From the IMG/VR virus record IMGVR_UViG_3300011116_000688, positions 1 to 28,340 of that record: a stretch of 28,340 nt of DNA; one strand, written 5' to 3'. Source of the DNA: a virus. The notes beneath the pieces are model-generated. The model worked only from the letters and a program-made list of their open reading frames with translations, ran no database searches and was not told where the DNA came from. A program made the translations under genes and the position numbers. Below, piece after piece: positions 7,509 through 15,762 of the stretch. Position 1 is the stretch's first letter, and every line of letters starts with the position of its first letter.

Positions 7509-7991
7509 ATGTCACGATTCAACACCGACACCTTCCGTTCGCTCAACGAGAGCATTGCCCGCGTTCAGAACCCACAAGCCGCTCTAGCCGAGGCTATGGA
7601 GTACACTGCCATTCTTGAAGAGGTCATTCTATCCCTCTGCGAAGAACTAGAACTTGACCCACAAGCCCTTGTGGAAGACATTATGACTGCTGAACGACAG
7701 AAAGAACTCGCAGGCAAGATGAAGAAGCAGGGTGCAAAAACTGAAGCAGAATTCAAAAAAAATGAGAAACTTTGGGGTCAAGGAAAACTAAAAGTTAACC
7801 AAAAAACTCGTGCTTTCAAGAAAGAATACGCCAAATCTCAGAAACTAGGTGCACGGTACAATAAGGAAGGCGAAAGCCACAAGGTTTACGGCAAGGGTGG
7901 CAAGGTGCTGAAGAGAATCAAGACATCTCCTTCCACCGATTCACGAGATGTGCGTGGTGGTGGTTATCAAGGGTGGTCTGACCAATCCTGA
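7509..7991 (+). CDS. Small charged protein with capsid-targeting-like leader and YGKGGK module
   Basis: 160 aa, good RBS AAGGAGA. The N terminus MSRFNTDTFRSLNES holds an aromatic pair and a candidate L-N-E cleavage site at residues 12-14. Residues about 31-57 share the acidic EYxxxLExVxxSLCEELE domain with the 6848 protein. Residues about 55-136 carry the module beginning EDIMTAERQKEL and ending YGKGGKVLKR, also found in the 5935 and 20659 proteins. It thus combines two modules found separately in its neighbours. The tail is Ser/Gly-rich. The intrinsic terminator at 8021 follows. Confidence 0.7.
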   Translation: MSRFNTDTFRSLNESIARVQNPQAALAEAMEYTAILEEVILSLCEELELDPQALVEDIMTAERQKELAGKMKKQGAKTEAEFKKNEKLWGQGKLKVNQKTRAFKKEYAKSQKLGARYNKEGESHKVYGKGGKVLKRIKTSPSTDSRDVRGGGYQGWSDQS

Positions 7992-8020
7992 ATCCTAACA
8001 CAACCCAGTCAAACAAGACC

Positions 8021-8041
8021 AACCCCCGCAAGGGGGTTTTT
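8021..8041 (+). terminator. Intrinsic terminator
   Basis: AACCCCC-GCAA-GGGGGTTTTT: a 5-bp GC stem, extended by two A-T pairs, with a stable GCAA tetraloop, running directly into T's. It ends the transcription unit of the 5935-7991 genes. Confidence 0.9.
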
Positions 8042-8048
8042 CTTTGGC

Positions 8049-8059
8049 ATAAATAAATA
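8049..8059 (+). promoter_or_regulatory. Overlapping late-promoter-like boxes (ATAAATAAATAA)
   Basis: Two overlapping TAAATA hexamers (8050-8055 and 8054-8059) lie directly after the terminator and just before GGAGG (8061-8065) of the 8074 gene. The box-to-ATG distance is short, so the leader would be very small or another promoter is used. Confidence 0.5.
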
Positions 8060-8073
8060 AGGAGGATTTGTAT

Positions 8074-8919
8074 ATGGCAAAAGAGAGCAATCTTGGCGGT
8101 GGTGTTGAATTAGAATGGGCTATTGTCTATTATTCTTTGCTACAAAGTGGAATGACTGAACGGCAAATAAAAGAAAGAAACGAAAAGATAAAGCCTTACG
8201 GAGCACGAATATCTGTACAAGCAAAACACGCTGTGAGTCAGGTCATTGAAAAGTTTGGAAAAGAAATTCTAAAAACTGCGAAACACTCTGACGAAATACA
8301 AATGACTCTGCCTGCGGGTGTTCCAGAACCAAAAACAGATGTAATGTTCATGGAAGGCAGAAATCCAATAAAATGTAGCGTGAAGATGGAAGGAGCAGTA
8401 CAGTTGTCTTCAGCAGAGGGAACCACAACAGCAAAACTTTTACGCTCTGCGGTAAAGGGATGCAAACTGTCTGTTACACAAAAAAAAGAATTAGAAAATT
8501 TGATAGAGGATGTGGAGGAAACTCCAACGAAATTGCTTGACCCAAAAAATATTGCAAAGGTAAAGCGTGAACGCCCAGCACTCATATCTGAGTTTCTAAA
8601 GAATGGTGTGGTGAAACGGGATAAAAATTATGAACTGTGGAAAAAAAACGCTCGTCCAGAACTTGTAGGGTCAATGTTGCATTTTTTGGAGAACAACCCA
8701 GAAATAAAAGAAAGCCTAATTGAGCAAACACTTACGGGTGCAGGGCTATTTGGAAAAGACAGTTATGCAACTGCTAACTATGTGTTGAGTCCAAAAAAAA
8801 TGGTAGAAATAAACGACAGGTATATTAGTCAGTTGGCAAGAAGTATCAAAATTGATGCTAGAGGTAAAGCAAGAAAGGGAGTTACATCTATTGCATTCAG
8901 ATTTGATATCAGAATATAA
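8074..8919 (+). CDS. Unknown phage protein, possible PD-(D/E)XK-like nuclease
   Basis: 281 aa. GGAGG at 8061-8065 points to the ATG at 8074; a TTG two codons upstream is less likely. A central PKTDVMF...IKCSVK (about residues 88-108) recalls the D...(E/C)xK active-site layout of PD-(D/E)XK enzymes, followed by AVQLSSAEGTTT. Its end (RSIKIDARGKARKGVTSIAFR) resembles other uncharacterised phage proteins. Unlike its neighbours it has no capsid-targeting leader and is visibly A-rich. It sits alone between an intrinsic terminator and the next operon, so it looks like a separately acquired, separately transcribed gene. The nuclease idea is weak. Confidence 0.6.
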   Translation: MAKESNLGGGVELEWAIVYYSLLQSGMTERQIKERNEKIKPYGARISVQAKHAVSQVIEKFGKEILKTAKHSDEIQMTLPAGVPEPKTDVMFMEGRNPIKCSVKMEGAVQLSSAEGTTTAKLLRSAVKGCKLSVTQKKELENLIEDVEETPTKLLDPKNIAKVKRERPALISEFLKNGVVKRDKNYELWKKNARPELVGSMLHFLENNPEIKESLIEQTLTGAGLFGKDSYATANYVLSPKKMVEINDRYISQLARSIKIDARGKARKGVTSIAFRFDIRI

Positions 8920-8933
8920 AACAGGTTCATAAA

Positions 8934-9686
8934 ATGAAAAAATATTTCCAATTCATCCGCAATCTCCACGAGCGTCTAGGCATCTACGACAACCCTAACG
9001 CTTTTTATGCACCCGAGACAGAAACCGCAGAAGAGCGTATCCGCCGTCATGTACGACACGACCGCACACCCAAGAGTCCTGCTATGCGTAAGGCTGCTGC
9101 GGAGGTAATGAAGCGAATTCGTGCACGAAAACAAGCCGAACTCAACAAGCGTCCTCCGTATCTGTGGGGAAATAAAGCCAGCGTTGCAGGATGGTGGCAT
9201 CCCAAAATGGAAAACTACACATTCCTGCACAAGAATGGCTACCATGTAACACAACTCGTAAGGAATCCGTCTCGCTTCGGCATCAGCAAGAGAGAAATGC
9301 ACGAGGGGCTGCTGCGTGAAGCACAATACTATACTTCACGCGGAATTGGATACTGGACAGAAGACGGAAGCGACGAATTGCCGTACACTCCTGAAGTAGT
9401 AGAGGCTAGAATCAAATCCGAAGACATGGATTTGGCTTACGAAGTGCAGCGGGTCGCGTATATGAAGGGATGGCTCAAGGTGTACAGCGGTGGCAGCGGA
9501 ACCCCATCGCTTGAAGGCATCAGCCGAGACTCCATCAAGGGAGCACTTCGTGAAATGCTAGCCGTGCGTCCTGAACTGATAGACATGGACAGCCGAGTAG
9601 AAATCATTGAAGTGGGCTTGGTGCGTAACCAACAGAAGTTCCACTATCTGCGTGGTGCAGAAATAACCCGTTATCTGAATTCGTAA
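8934..9686 (+). CDS. Phage protein with capsid-targeting-like leader, function unknown
   Basis: 250 aa. The start MKKYFQFIRNLHE contains aromatics at 4, 5 and 7 and a candidate L-H-E cleavage site at residues 11-13. The following region is basic (RRHVRHDRTPKSPAMRK). The central part is aromatic (AGWWHPKMENYTFLHKNGYH, about 82-101) and recalls a recurring domain in T4-like phage accessory proteins. The C-terminal part is a mixed alpha/beta region. Its stop overlaps the next ATG by one base (TAATG), and the next two genes follow the same way, so the three are probably made together. No enzyme motif was recognised. Confidence 0.7.
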   Translation: MKKYFQFIRNLHERLGIYDNPNAFYAPETETAEERIRRHVRHDRTPKSPAMRKAAAEVMKRIRARKQAELNKRPPYLWGNKASVAGWWHPKMENYTFLHKNGYHVTQLVRNPSRFGISKREMHEGLLREAQYYTSRGIGYWTEDGSDELPYTPEVVEARIKSEDMDLAYEVQRVAYMKGWLKVYSGGSGTPSLEGISRDSIKGALREMLAVRPELIDMDSRVEIIEVGLVRNQQKFHYLRGAEITRYLNS

Positions 9687-10198
9687 TGCACCACGATTTC
9701 CGCCAATACCTGACTGAACTGTACGATCAGCCGTTCCCCATTTTCAAAGTGGAGGAAGACAATACTTCTGCATCATACAGTTACAAAATTCGTGATGACG
9801 GACGAAATGACCAATTTGGGCGGATAGAAGACTACATGGTTGTGAACTTTGGGTACATCCAGCCTGACGAAGAAGCGTGGGACATGGATTTCACACGAGG
9901 CGGGTCAACCGCTCTTACAGGTGAAGGACAGGCGAGCCGCATCTTTGCTAGTGTGATGGACGCATTCAAGCGATTCACCAAACGCTACTACGCCAAGACC
10001 ATTTCGTTCTACGCACAGAAAGCCGAGTTAGACGCTAAAACTCTTTCGTATCATTCAGGTTCTCGTGTGAAACTGTATCACTCACTCATAAAGCGATACG
10101 CAGAGAAACACGGATACCGTTTAGCCAAGACACGAATGGCAGCAGGCGGAACACGCGGTATTGAAGTGTTTGAATTGGAAAGAATTGGTAAACTATGA
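9686..10198 (+). CDS. GNAT-like protein with capsid-targeting leader
   Basis: 170 aa. MHHDFRQYLTEL has the exact FxxYLxE leader, with a candidate site L-T-E at residues 9-11. Residues about 75-160 show GEGQASRIFASVMDAFKRF, then ISFYAQ, then SRVKLYHSLIKRYAEKHGY. This succession is seen in phage GNAT-like (acetyltransferase fold) proteins, where the last helix normally helps bind acetyl-CoA. The canonical Q/RxxGxG/A loop is not clear, so activity is uncertain. It overlaps the upstream gene by 1 nt and the downstream gene by 4 nt. If packaged, it could modify host proteins on entry, as T4 Alt does with another chemistry; this is an analogy only. Confidence 0.65.
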   Translation: MHHDFRQYLTELYDQPFPIFKVEEDNTSASYSYKIRDDGRNDQFGRIEDYMVVNFGYIQPDEEAWDMDFTRGGSTALTGEGQASRIFASVMDAFKRFTKRYYAKTISFYAQKAELDAKTLSYHSGSRVKLYHSLIKRYAEKHGYRLAKTRMAAGGTRGIEVFELERIGKL

Positions 10199-11133
10199 GC
10201 CAACTCCAATTCAAATCGTATCTCACAGAAGCGTTCAATCGCCACGCACCGTGGGCAAAACGACTTCATCCTGTCTCGTGGGGCAACATAGGCAAATACG
10301 CAGACCTGATGCACCACAACTACTTTGCAATCAGCCGCAACGAAGGCTTGGATTCAGACATAAGTTCAGACATTGACCGCAGCAATAGCGGAAACACAAG
10401 ATACTATGGTGGATACGGTGTGCCTGTGCGAAGCGGAAAACGAATGAACCGATGGGTGCAGGAAAAGGTGCTGCCCAAACTAGACGGTGGCTCGCTTCAC
10501 CAAATACACGCCCATATTTTCCGTGTGTCGTTTGGTCACGCATTTGTGTGGGGTGAAAATAAAGGCAGCGAAATACGCCAACTCCTGACAGCAGACGGGA
10601 AACGCATCTATGAGTTGTCTTTTTCCCGTCTCATGTTTCCCGTGCATCTGCAAGAGATAAACGGAGACTACTATTGGTCAGACGAGTCTATGGGTGAATG
10701 GGATACCAGCAACGATTTTGTGGATAACGACATGGGCGACTTGAATCCACGCCAAACTATCTCTGTGTTTGGAACAGTCATAGAGATTGCCAAAGCGTTT
10801 ACCACACGCTCGGACTTTGGTGGGCTGTTGTTTGGTCGCAAGCAGCAAGCCAAGGCTGCTCGTGGTCGCATCTACGGTGGATTAGCCCAACGGGTGGGTG
10901 CGTCCATAGGGCTAAAGTCTTACGATTTCCCACAGGGTGATCGCCACTTTGAAGAGATGGGTGGGCCAAGCACTGATACGGTGTTGGTGGTGAAGAATAA
11001 AAATATTTACGACGAGTGCGTGGAGATTGCTGCGGAAGCGTCCAAGACACAGCGGGGACGCGACGCTGTAGCCGCAGGGCTTAAAGCATATGGTGCGTCT
11101 TTGAGCAGACCCAAGCCTGTCCAAAGGCTTTAA
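10195..11133 (+). CDS. Second GNAT-like or related protein with capsid-targeting leader
   Basis: 312 aa, started by an ATGA overlap. MSQLQFKSYLTEAF contains FxxYLxE with a candidate cut after L-T-E (residues 10-12). Near residues 186-240 a pattern parallel to the 9686 protein appears: ISVFGTVIEIAKAF, then LLFGRKQ, then ARGRIYGGLAQRVG. This suggests a diverged copy of the same fold. The N-terminal 180 residues are extra and contain His- and Trp-rich segments with no motif I recognise. No key catalytic residues can be assigned. It is last of the 8934-11133 group; a 91-nt gap follows. Confidence 0.65.
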   Translation: MSQLQFKSYLTEAFNRHAPWAKRLHPVSWGNIGKYADLMHHNYFAISRNEGLDSDISSDIDRSNSGNTRYYGGYGVPVRSGKRMNRWVQEKVLPKLDGGSLHQIHAHIFRVSFGHAFVWGENKGSEIRQLLTADGKRIYELSFSRLMFPVHLQEINGDYYWSDESMGEWDTSNDFVDNDMGDLNPRQTISVFGTVIEIAKAFTTRSDFGGLLFGRKQQAKAARGRIYGGLAQRVGASIGLKSYDFPQGDRHFEEMGGPSTDTVLVVKNKNIYDECVEIAAEASKTQRGRDAVAAGLKAYGASLSRPKPVQRL

Positions 11134-11173
11134 AATCAAATATTGAGTTGCCGTTGTGGCACTTCAAAAATGA

Positions 11174-11180
11174 ATAAATA
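11174..11180 (+). promoter_or_regulatory. Late-promoter-like box ATAAATA
   Basis: It lies in the 91-nt gap before the 11225 gene, 44 nt upstream of the ATG, leaving a leader of roughly 35-40 nt with AAAGGAT near the start codon. It would give this probable structural gene its own late transcript. Confidence 0.6.
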
Positions 11181-11224
11181 AGAAGACAAGCCATTTACTC
11201 TCCCCCAATCGAAAGGATATAACG

Positions 11225-11947
11225 ATGCCATTTACAGCAGGATCAGTAGAACTAGCAAAGGCAACAAAACTTGCCGCACAACTCTCAAATCTGTACCAGA
11301 CATATGGTGCATCTCAAATGAGCGGAATTACTGCTATTCAGATAATTGAAAGCACCGCAAGAAAACTAGGATTCGGAGTAACTGGTCTTACAACAGGTGC
11401 AGGATTTCCTCCTTTTGGTTCTGTAACTGCGACAGGTGGAGTTGCCGTAGCAGCACTTCAAAATCCTCGTGGTGAAACAAAAGCAAATGGTATTGTTCTT
11501 GGTGCTAACAACGGAGCAACTGTTGGAGTTTACATGAAGAAGTATGTAAACTCTGGAAAAGGTTACAAAGCAGTAACCGTTATAGGTGCTACTCTTGCTC
11601 ATGCAACAGCAAACAATGCAAGCGGTAATACTTTTGGTATTCGTGGAGCATTCTCTGCATTCACCAACGATCAAATCGTAATTGGGTCTGCAATTTATAC
11701 AGTATCTGGTGGTGCAACATCTGCTGCCGCTGGAGCAATATCAGAAGTTGCTGTAACCCCAGTAATTGGAGCAGTATATCCTCTTGGAACTGTCCTGAAC
11801 ATTCAAACTGTAGGTGTTACTCGTGATACCGCAGGAGTCGCAGGAACCACATTTGAGTCGTATTCAAGAAATACCGTAGTAAACGCAGGATTTACTGCTG
11901 CGGTATTCTTCGGTGGAGCAGCAGGATCAACTGGCACAGTATCCTGA
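11225..11947 (+). CDS. Gly/Ala/Thr-rich probable virion structural protein
   Basis: 240 aa. The N-terminal part (about 1-60) is helical (ELAKATKLAAQLSNLYQTYG). The rest is a low-charge, Gly/Ala/Thr/Val-rich beta-type sequence (GVAVAALQNPRGETKANGIV, FGIRGAFSAFTNDQIVIGSA) with almost no Lys or Glu, unlike the charged neighbours. Such composition is typical of phage capsid-decoration, tail or fibre proteins, but I do not recognise the family. Codon use leans to A/T-ending codons, as in the fibre-like genes at 22854-25081. It has its own promoter-like box and RBS. Confidence 0.65.
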   Translation: MPFTAGSVELAKATKLAAQLSNLYQTYGASQMSGITAIQIIESTARKLGFGVTGLTTGAGFPPFGSVTATGGVAVAALQNPRGETKANGIVLGANNGATVGVYMKKYVNSGKGYKAVTVIGATLAHATANNASGNTFGIRGAFSAFTNDQIVIGSAIYTVSGGATSAAAGAISEVAVTPVIGAVYPLGTVLNIQTVGVTRDTAGVAGTTFESYSRNTVVNAGFTAAVFFGGAAGSTGTVS

Positions 11948-11962
11948 TAGGGAGGATACTCT

Positions 11963-12457
11963 GTGGCTGAATCCGATTTTGATTTCGGCTTCACTGCGGT
12001 TGACGAGGAAGAACTTAAAGGTTTAACTCCTCTTCAGCCGCAGCCGCCACCACAGCCTGTGGTGTCTAGTGACGCTATTATTGCAATCACAAGCAAATTA
12101 GCAGAACTAGACACCAAGATCACCTCTGCACTTAAACCATTTTCATCAACCCAATTATCACGGGTTGAGGAAAAGATTGACCGCGTTCTGAATATGGAAT
12201 TGGGGGAACTGAACGCTTCATTGAAGGAACAAGGTCAAAATTTGAGTGATGTGCTAGATGAAGTTGAAGAGCGTACATCGTCTATGCGTGAGGAGTGCAA
12301 ACTAAAACTGCAAGAGGTTGAGCGGATGATCGTGCCGCTGCTAACTAATCTTATGAAGAATCCTCAAAAAGAGTACATTCATTGGCCCAATCGTTCGGAA
12401 AAACTGCAATCACAAATTGACAAGATCACAGCAGCAACTAGGAGTTTTGGAGTATGA
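11963..12457 (+). CDS. Coiled-coil protein of a T4-like phage family
   Basis: 164 aa from GTG 11963, chosen because GGGAGG (11950-11955) lies 7 nt upstream and no ATG fits. The N terminus ESDFDFGFTAVDEEEL is acidic, followed by a Pro/Gln spacer (PLQPQPPPQP). A long heptad-like helix then runs about residues 40-130. The end, LLTNLMKNPQKEYIHWPNR then QIDKI, is a signature I associate with small proteins of marine T4-like phages of unknown role. It overlaps the next gene (ATGA), so the two are probably translated together. Coiled coil and position suggest a structural or assembly factor. Confidence 0.7.
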   Translation: MAESDFDFGFTAVDEEELKGLTPLQPQPPPQPVVSSDAIIAITSKLAELDTKITSALKPFSSTQLSRVEEKIDRVLNMELGELNASLKEQGQNLSDVLDEVEERTSSMREECKLKLQEVERMIVPLLTNLMKNPQKEYIHWPNRSEKLQSQIDKITAATRSFGV

Positions 12458-14352
12458 GCGAAGAATATAAAAGCCTACGCACTATTATTCTTGAAGTTCA
12501 AGCCGCTGCTGCTCCACAGGTTGTTTCCACAGCCAAGCCCCAACAAAAGGCTGAACACAAAAAGGGTGAGATTTGGAAGACTGCAAGCGGACATTACGGT
12601 GCTCGCAATCCCGCAGGAGTTGTGGATTATTTTGATGACGAGCAACGAGCCAAAGTATACGCTAAAGGTCAGGGGCGTGGTGGCAGCGTAGATCACGGCA
12701 AGGTTGATACCTCTCGTGAAGTTTCATTAGATCAGGACGGTTTTGCAAAAGATAAAGCCGCAGACCAAAAGCCACAAGCCGCTCAACCCGAAGCCAAACC
12801 TGCTGCTTCTGCACAAAAACCACAGGGTGAAGCCAAGCCACAAGCAGCACCACAACAAGCCAAGCCTCAAGATCAACCCACCAAGACTGCCAAGGATCAA
12901 CCACAGCCTGAAGAAGAGCATCCCGATGTGGCAGCAGAAGACCCACAAACAGTTTTTGATGCTGCTTTCCGTGAAGACCCTGTTGGCAGTGGAAAACTAA
13001 AGCCTGATATCCGCAAGGCTAATGTGGTAGCCAAGGCTATCAAAAGCGAAGCCTTTGATGGCCCACAAGACGATAGTGAATCGGTGTTTGGCGATGCAGC
13101 AGTAGAAAAACAGTTTACCGATGAAATGAATCACGCTGCTCTTGCGGCACTCCGTGGGCAGAAAGTGGTTGACTTTGAGTTGTGTGACAAGATGTTCTCG
13201 CAAGTGGGATTCTGCTATGACCGAATGGGCAAGAAGACAACCAAAGGTATCGTGCGTAAAGAGATGCCACAGTTCTCTTCACAGGTTGACCCAAGCAAAA
13301 AGGATTCGGCTGCATTCAAGACCCTTATGGCAGCGAAGGGATACACTAGCCCTGACCAAGTAACTCCTGAAGACTTGAAACTAGAAATCAACATGGAGAA
13401 GGCGTATCAGGAAGCACTCAAGAGTGCAGGCTACGAGATCAACGATCAAGAAGTGGATGCGACTTCACTCAAGCCTATTCAGGGTGAACTACTAGGTTCC
13501 AAAGTTGCTGCAATGTACGGAACCCTAGTCGCTGCACAACAAGACCCACAGAACTACGGGAAGGCTGCTGCTCGTTTGCTTGAACCCATTTATGTGAGCG
13601 ACGGGTATGTGATTGACGGGCATCACCGTTGGGCAGCACAATGTGCAGTAGATATTGCCAACGGTGCAGGAACCAATGCCAAGATGAAGACACGAACCAT
13701 TACTAAAGATGGCAAGCCTGTGCCTATTGACGAAATCATTGAGTTTTCAAACAAGTTTCAACAGGATGCAGGACTAATGAGCCAAAGCCGCTCGGGTGCA
13801 ACTGTGGTTGAAAAGCCAAAGGAAGAAAAGAAGGAGAAGCCCGTGAAAGAAGGATTTATTGACACCCGTTTGTCTCGTAAGAGTTTGGTTGAGTCGCTGC
13901 TTGAAGCCGTCAAGGTCAAGCGTGATCGTAATCCACAACTAGGAACCATTGGCTACGGTGTAAACACCGACGATCCTGCACGATTTGTGCGGTCAAATGT
14001 TCCACTCAAGCCACGCAAGACCGATGCAATGGGCAATCTGCTCCCCAAGCCTAGTGCAAAGGGATGGAAGGCAAGCGAAGCAGCCACAGGCAATGCGATT
14101 GAAATGGCACAGCAACTCATTGCCACCATGAACATCAAGCCCACAGGCACAAAGTTTGAAGTGTACGGCGAGAAAAACGGCAAGCCGTACACACTAAAGG
14201 TAAAGAAGATCAAAAAGATGGGCATAGATACTTACGAGACTGCTGGTAGCCGTGAAGTGGAACTCAAAGCCGCAGGCACAGGACTACAGGTGCTAGACAA
14301 GCGAACCCGTAAAGTAGTATTGGATCGTGGCAACGATATGCTGTGGGACTAA
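12454..14352 (+). CDS. Large modular protein with ParB-like DGHHRW domain
   Basis: 632 aa. The N terminus MSEEYKSLRTIILE has a candidate I-L-E site at residues 12-14. Residues about 31-70 form a short module (GEIWKTASGHYGARNPAG), followed by a Pro/Gln/Lys/Ala low-complexity linker (about 100-155). A folded region at about 165-470 contains IYVSDGYVIDGHHRWAAQ (about 380-396), the ParB/Srx-like DGHHR motif seen in ParB-type nucleases or CTPases. After a Lys/Glu linker (VEKPKEEKKEKPVKEGF), a C-terminal part (about 480-632) resembles a separate domain (KFEVYGEKNGKPYTLKVKKI). The linkers hold several [IL]xE sites. A DNA-related role is likely; nuclease activity is unproven. Confidence 0.7.
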   Translation: MSEEYKSLRTIILEVQAAAAPQVVSTAKPQQKAEHKKGEIWKTASGHYGARNPAGVVDYFDDEQRAKVYAKGQGRGGSVDHGKVDTSREVSLDQDGFAKDKAADQKPQAAQPEAKPAASAQKPQGEAKPQAAPQQAKPQDQPTKTAKDQPQPEEEHPDVAAEDPQTVFDAAFREDPVGSGKLKPDIRKANVVAKAIKSEAFDGPQDDSESVFGDAAVEKQFTDEMNHAALAALRGQKVVDFELCDKMFSQVGFCYDRMGKKTTKGIVRKEMPQFSSQVDPSKKDSAAFKTLMAAKGYTSPDQVTPEDLKLEINMEKAYQEALKSAGYEINDQEVDATSLKPIQGELLGSKVAAMYGTLVAAQQDPQNYGKAAARLLEPIYVSDGYVIDGHHRWAAQCAVDIANGAGTNAKMKTRTITKDGKPVPIDEIIEFSNKFQQDAGLMSQSRSGATVVEKPKEEKKEKPVKEGFIDTRLSRKSLVESLLEAVKVKRDRNPQLGTIGYGVNTDDPARFVRSNVPLKPRKTDAMGNLLPKPSAKGWKASEAATGNAIEMAQQLIATMNIKPTGTKFEVYGEKNGKPYTLKVKKIKKMGIDTYETAGSREVELKAAGTGLQVLDKRTRKVVLDRGNDMLWD

Positions 14353-14353
14353 A

Positions 14354-14899
14354 ATGAAAGACTTCAAGGACTTGCGAGATCACGCATTCAATTCACTTCA
14401 AAGGTTATTCTTTGAAGAGTTTGACGCTGAACTCACCGAAAGCAAAATAGTTCTTGATATGCCTAACTTTACTCGTGAAGATGTCATTGAATATTTGGAA
14501 CAGGAAGGTATTGAGTGGGAAGAAAAGGACGGTGTGATTGAGATTCTTGATCCTGTTGAACAAGCAGATATTGATGTAGAAATTGAAGCCGAAGAGGCTG
14601 ATGAAATTGAAGAGTCTGTTGAAGTTGAAACTGAAATGATTAACGAGGCTTCCGCTCGGCGTAAGATTGTGGTACGCAAGGGCAAGAAGCGAATCATTTT
14701 CAAGTGTGGGCCGGGCATGATGAAGCGTGGGCCTCGTCTGTGTGTCCGCCGACCGGGTTCGCAACTACGCAAACTAAAGATGCGATCCAAGCGATCTGCT
14801 CGCAAGGCTCGTTCCAAAAGGAATGTGGCAAAGCGTAAGCGTAAACTGTCTATGCGTAAACGGCTGTCGTTCGGCTTGCGACCACGCAAGCGTAAGTAA
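14354..14899 (+). CDS. Protein with acidic middle and protamine-like Arg/Lys tail
   Basis: 181 aa from the ATG one base after the preceding stop; an earlier in-frame start lies inside the upstream gene. The N terminus MKDFKDLRDHAFNSLQRLFF is amphipathic, with L-T-E at residues 27-29 as a possible cut. Residues about 40-95 are strongly acidic (EIEAEEADEIEESVEVETE). Residues about 100-135 hold RKIVVRKGKKRIIFKCGPGM and a second Cys. The last 45 residues are mostly Arg and Lys (RKARSKRNVAKRKRKLSMRK). The acidic part could mask the basic tail until cleavage. It is probably a DNA-condensing or internal head protein; family known to me only as hypothetical. Confidence 0.7.
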   Translation: MKDFKDLRDHAFNSLQRLFFEEFDAELTESKIVLDMPNFTREDVIEYLEQEGIEWEEKDGVIEILDPVEQADIDVEIEAEEADEIEESVEVETEMINEASARRKIVVRKGKKRIIFKCGPGMMKRGPRLCVRRPGSQLRKLKMRSKRSARKARSKRNVAKRKRKLSMRKRLSFGLRPRKRK

Positions 14900-14917
14900 A
14901 AAACAGGAATATACACC

Positions 14918-15745
14918 ATGATTCAATGTGACAAGACACCAAACGGTGGCAGCATCCGAGTTCAGGGAAAGGACTCGCAAGCAGAAGTGTCATTTGTAGT
15001 TTCCGATCCCAGCGAAACTCCGCTATCTCTACACATAACCGAACAACACGGCAGTGATCCACGATTGACCCTAGCGGTGATTGACAGCCTTGTGGAGCGT
15101 TATAATCCGCCTGTTGTGTGGTTCCGTACAGGCAATGCAGAACTTCGATACATTCCGTTCATATCAAACGCTGTGTACAGGCATTCCACAGTTCACGAAC
15201 AATCCCTGTTCACCCGTCCATTCAAGGACAGCAAATCGTTTACCCGAATCTACTCACTCGCTGAAGCCATGAGCAGTTACGCTCTTGTGCGTTCGGTGAA
15301 CGAAGAACTGCAAATATTTGACAGATACGCTGTACTGTCAAAGTTTAGGAAAGCGTTAAAACCGCTGGAATTCTTGTCGCTAAAAGAAGAATGTGACTAC
15401 AATATACAGACCGCGTGTGTAGACGCAACACGACAGACTATTCAAAACGGCAAGGAGAACTTGGATGCCACAGGCTCGTACTCGGCGGCTTTTGAAAAAG
15501 TGCTACGCGAACTGGAAGAGAAGCAGAAGAACGGCTCGTACTCGTTTGACGCGAAAACAGCGTACCTGCGTGAAGTCGTGGTTGGAGTGTGTCTACCAGC
15601 AATCGTCCTATTTGGTAGCAGCAATTCATTTACACAGGCTGTGACCGAAGCGTTTGTGCGTGGTGCAGCCCAATACGCACGAATATCTGAAGAACTGCTA
15701 GAAGGCTACGAGGACGCATTGAAGAATTCAAAAGAGATTCTTTAG
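14918..15745 (+). CDS. Unknown phage protein
   Basis: 275 aa, RBS AGGAA about 10 nt before the ATG. The N-terminal 120 residues look alpha/beta (SFVVSDPSETPLSLHITEQH, LAVIDSLVERYNPPVVWFRT). The remainder is mainly helical with a weakly hydrophobic stretch at about 225-240 (VVGVCLPAIVLFGSSNSF), too polar at its ends to be a sure membrane segment. No catalytic motif or capsid-targeting leader is visible. It lies between the Arg/Lys-tailed protein and a 55-aa protein, and a GATAAATA box follows its stop. Product unknown. Confidence 0.65.
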   Translation: MIQCDKTPNGGSIRVQGKDSQAEVSFVVSDPSETPLSLHITEQHGSDPRLTLAVIDSLVERYNPPVVWFRTGNAELRYIPFISNAVYRHSTVHEQSLFTRPFKDSKSFTRIYSLAEAMSSYALVRSVNEELQIFDRYAVLSKFRKALKPLEFLSLKEECDYNIQTACVDATRQTIQNGKENLDATGSYSAAFEKVLRELEEKQKNGSYSFDAKTAYLREVVVGVCLPAIVLFGSSNSFTQAVTEAFVRGAAQYARISEELLEGYEDALKNSKEIL

Positions 15746-15754
15746 TGAATATTT

Positions 15755-15762
15755 GATAAATA
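15755..15762 (+). promoter_or_regulatory. Late-promoter-like box GATAAATA
   Basis: The closest match in the window to the T4 late element TATAAATA (7 of 8). It lies 29 nt before the ATG at 15792, with AGGAGA (15781-15786) between, so a normal short leader is expected. Confidence 0.65.

Noticed and set aside
12780-12920. Short tandem-like DNA repeats in the Pro/Gln/Lys/Ala linker
   Set aside because: The repetition follows from low-complexity codons (GCC AAG CC, CA CAA), not from a conserved DNA repeat unit or CRISPR.
12743-13000. Lys/His/Pro-rich frame inside the 12454 gene
   Set aside because: Shifted-frame reading of the Gln/Pro/Lys linker; nothing supports separate translation.
14398-14919. 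173-codon minus-strand frame opposite the Arg/Lys-tailed gene
   Set aside because: Ser/Arg/Ile-rich low-complexity product with no start signal; antisense shadow of an Asp/Glu- and Arg/Lys-rich gene.
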